DNA of 64,000 nt from Ferdinandcohnia sp047238305. Lineage in GTDB: Bacteria > Bacillota > Bacilli > Bacillales > Bacillaceae_L. The notes under the pieces are model-generated. The model was given only the letters and a program-made list of their open reading frames with translations, made no database searches and was not told the origin of the DNA. The translations under genes were made by a program, and so were the position numbers. Location: NCBI RefSeq assembly GCF_047238305.1, contig NZ_JBDFMO010000001.1, positions 1,054,001 to 1,118,000 on the forward strand, read 5' to 3'. Each line of letters begins with the position of its first letter. Position 1 is the first letter of the stretch. Positions 63,672 through 64,000 of this stretch are shown one piece after another.

Positions 63672-64000
63672 TTATCCTCCTATCGCTTTCAGTGGATCAA
63701 TTCGAACAATCGTCAAGACTGAGAAAACGGCACCGGCAGTTGCGACGGCCATTAGGATTAGCCCATAAAATACCATTAAGGCTAGATCAAATGAAACAGG
63801 AACTGCTGCGGGTAAAAAAGCCCCAGAAAGGAGTGTTAAGACAAATCCGAGCATGGTCCCGATAAACGCTAAAATAAACGTTTGTGCGACAACAGACAAC
63901 GATAAATAGGAACTAGAAATACCTTGAGCCTTCATAACCCCGAACATACTGATTTTCTGCACGGTTAACACATACAAGAAAATGGCTACGATGATTGACG
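63672..64000 (-). CDS. FtsX-like ABC permease, C-terminal part (5' end outside window)
   Basis: The open frame continues to the window edge, so only the last about 109 residues are seen. Visible is VLTVQKISMFGVMKAQGISSSYL, the FtsX/MacB cytosolic loop, followed by three membrane helices and the ending VLTIVRIDPLKAIGG, the classical end of MacB-type permeases. It forms a transcript with the ATPase. Confidence 0.88.
   Translation of the reverse strand, partial: SIIVAIFLYVLTVQKISMFGVMKAQGISSSYLSLSVVAQTFILAFIGTMLGFVLTLLSGAFLPAAVPVSFDLALMVFYGLILMAVATAGAVFSVLTIVRIDPLKAIGG

Overview
The window is the origin-of-replication region of a low-GC, endospore-forming Firmicute, most likely a Bacillaceae member. 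The evidence is the classic gene order gyrA-gyrB-remB-recF-yaaA-dnaN-dnaA-oriC-rpmH-rnpA-spoIIIJ-jag-mnmE-mnmG-rsmG-noc-soj-spo0J, perfect 16-bp parS sites, sporulation genes (spoIIIJ, jag, yyaC, YheC/D-type ATP-grasp genes) and the essential wal (yyc) operon. No phage, insertion sequence or CRISPR array was seen.

Layout. (1) 1-3961, minus strand: an rRNA operon (promoter, 16S, tRNA-Ile, tRNA-Ala, 5' part of 23S). (2) 4.1-14.5 kb, minus strand: a degenerate HD-GYP protein, gyrA, gyrB, remB, recF, yaaA, dnaN, dnaA. (3) 13.0-15.1 kb: bipartite oriC, with DnaA boxes on both sides of dnaA and, on the dnaN side, a recognisable unwinding module (boxes, GC patch, DnaA-trio-like triplets, AT-rich DUE). 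(4) 15.1-32.6 kb, plus strand: rpmH to spo0J, then a DUF554 gene, yyaC (minus), a YkvI-type carrier, yyzM, yyaE, ychF and rpsF-ssb-rpsR. (5) 32.6-33.4 kb, minus strand: thiT under a TPP riboswitch. (6) 33.6-46.1 kb, plus strand: yybS-gdpP-rplI, dnaC, an M23 peptidase and walR-walK-yycH-yycI-walJ. (7) 46.2-51.4 kb: a two-component system with an ABC-2 exporter (LnrJKLMN/YfiJKLMN-like layout) lying between walJ and htrC, with a perfect 22-bp palindrome as candidate operator. (8) 51.5-53.7 kb: htrC, a small CxxH/CxxC protein and rlmH. (9) 54.0-58.2 kb: the least conventional block, three tandem YheC/D-like ATP-grasp genes followed by a radical-SAM aminomutase-family gene. (10) 58.5-64.0 kb, minus strand: an ABC-2 exporter pair, an FAD oxidoreductase, a staygreen-family protein and a MacB/LolD-type ABC exporter cut by the window end.

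Most of 1-53.7 kb is conserved core: replication initiation (dnaA, dnaN, oriC), segregation and nucleoid occlusion (soj, spo0J, noc, parS), topology (gyrAB), tRNA modification (mnmE/G), helicase (dnaC), c-di-AMP turnover (gdpP) and cell-wall stress control (WalRK). The best candidates for something undescribed are the ATP-grasp/radical-SAM cluster, whose KamA-like enzyme seems to have lost the two acidic lysine-binding residues, a family of structured dispersed repeats with one apparent insertion of one inside another, and clusters of DnaA boxes upstream of mnmE and rlmH. Starts were chosen from Shine-Dalgarno spacing and remembered family N-termini, so several differ from the longest open frame; all homology statements are by eye and memory, without database searches.
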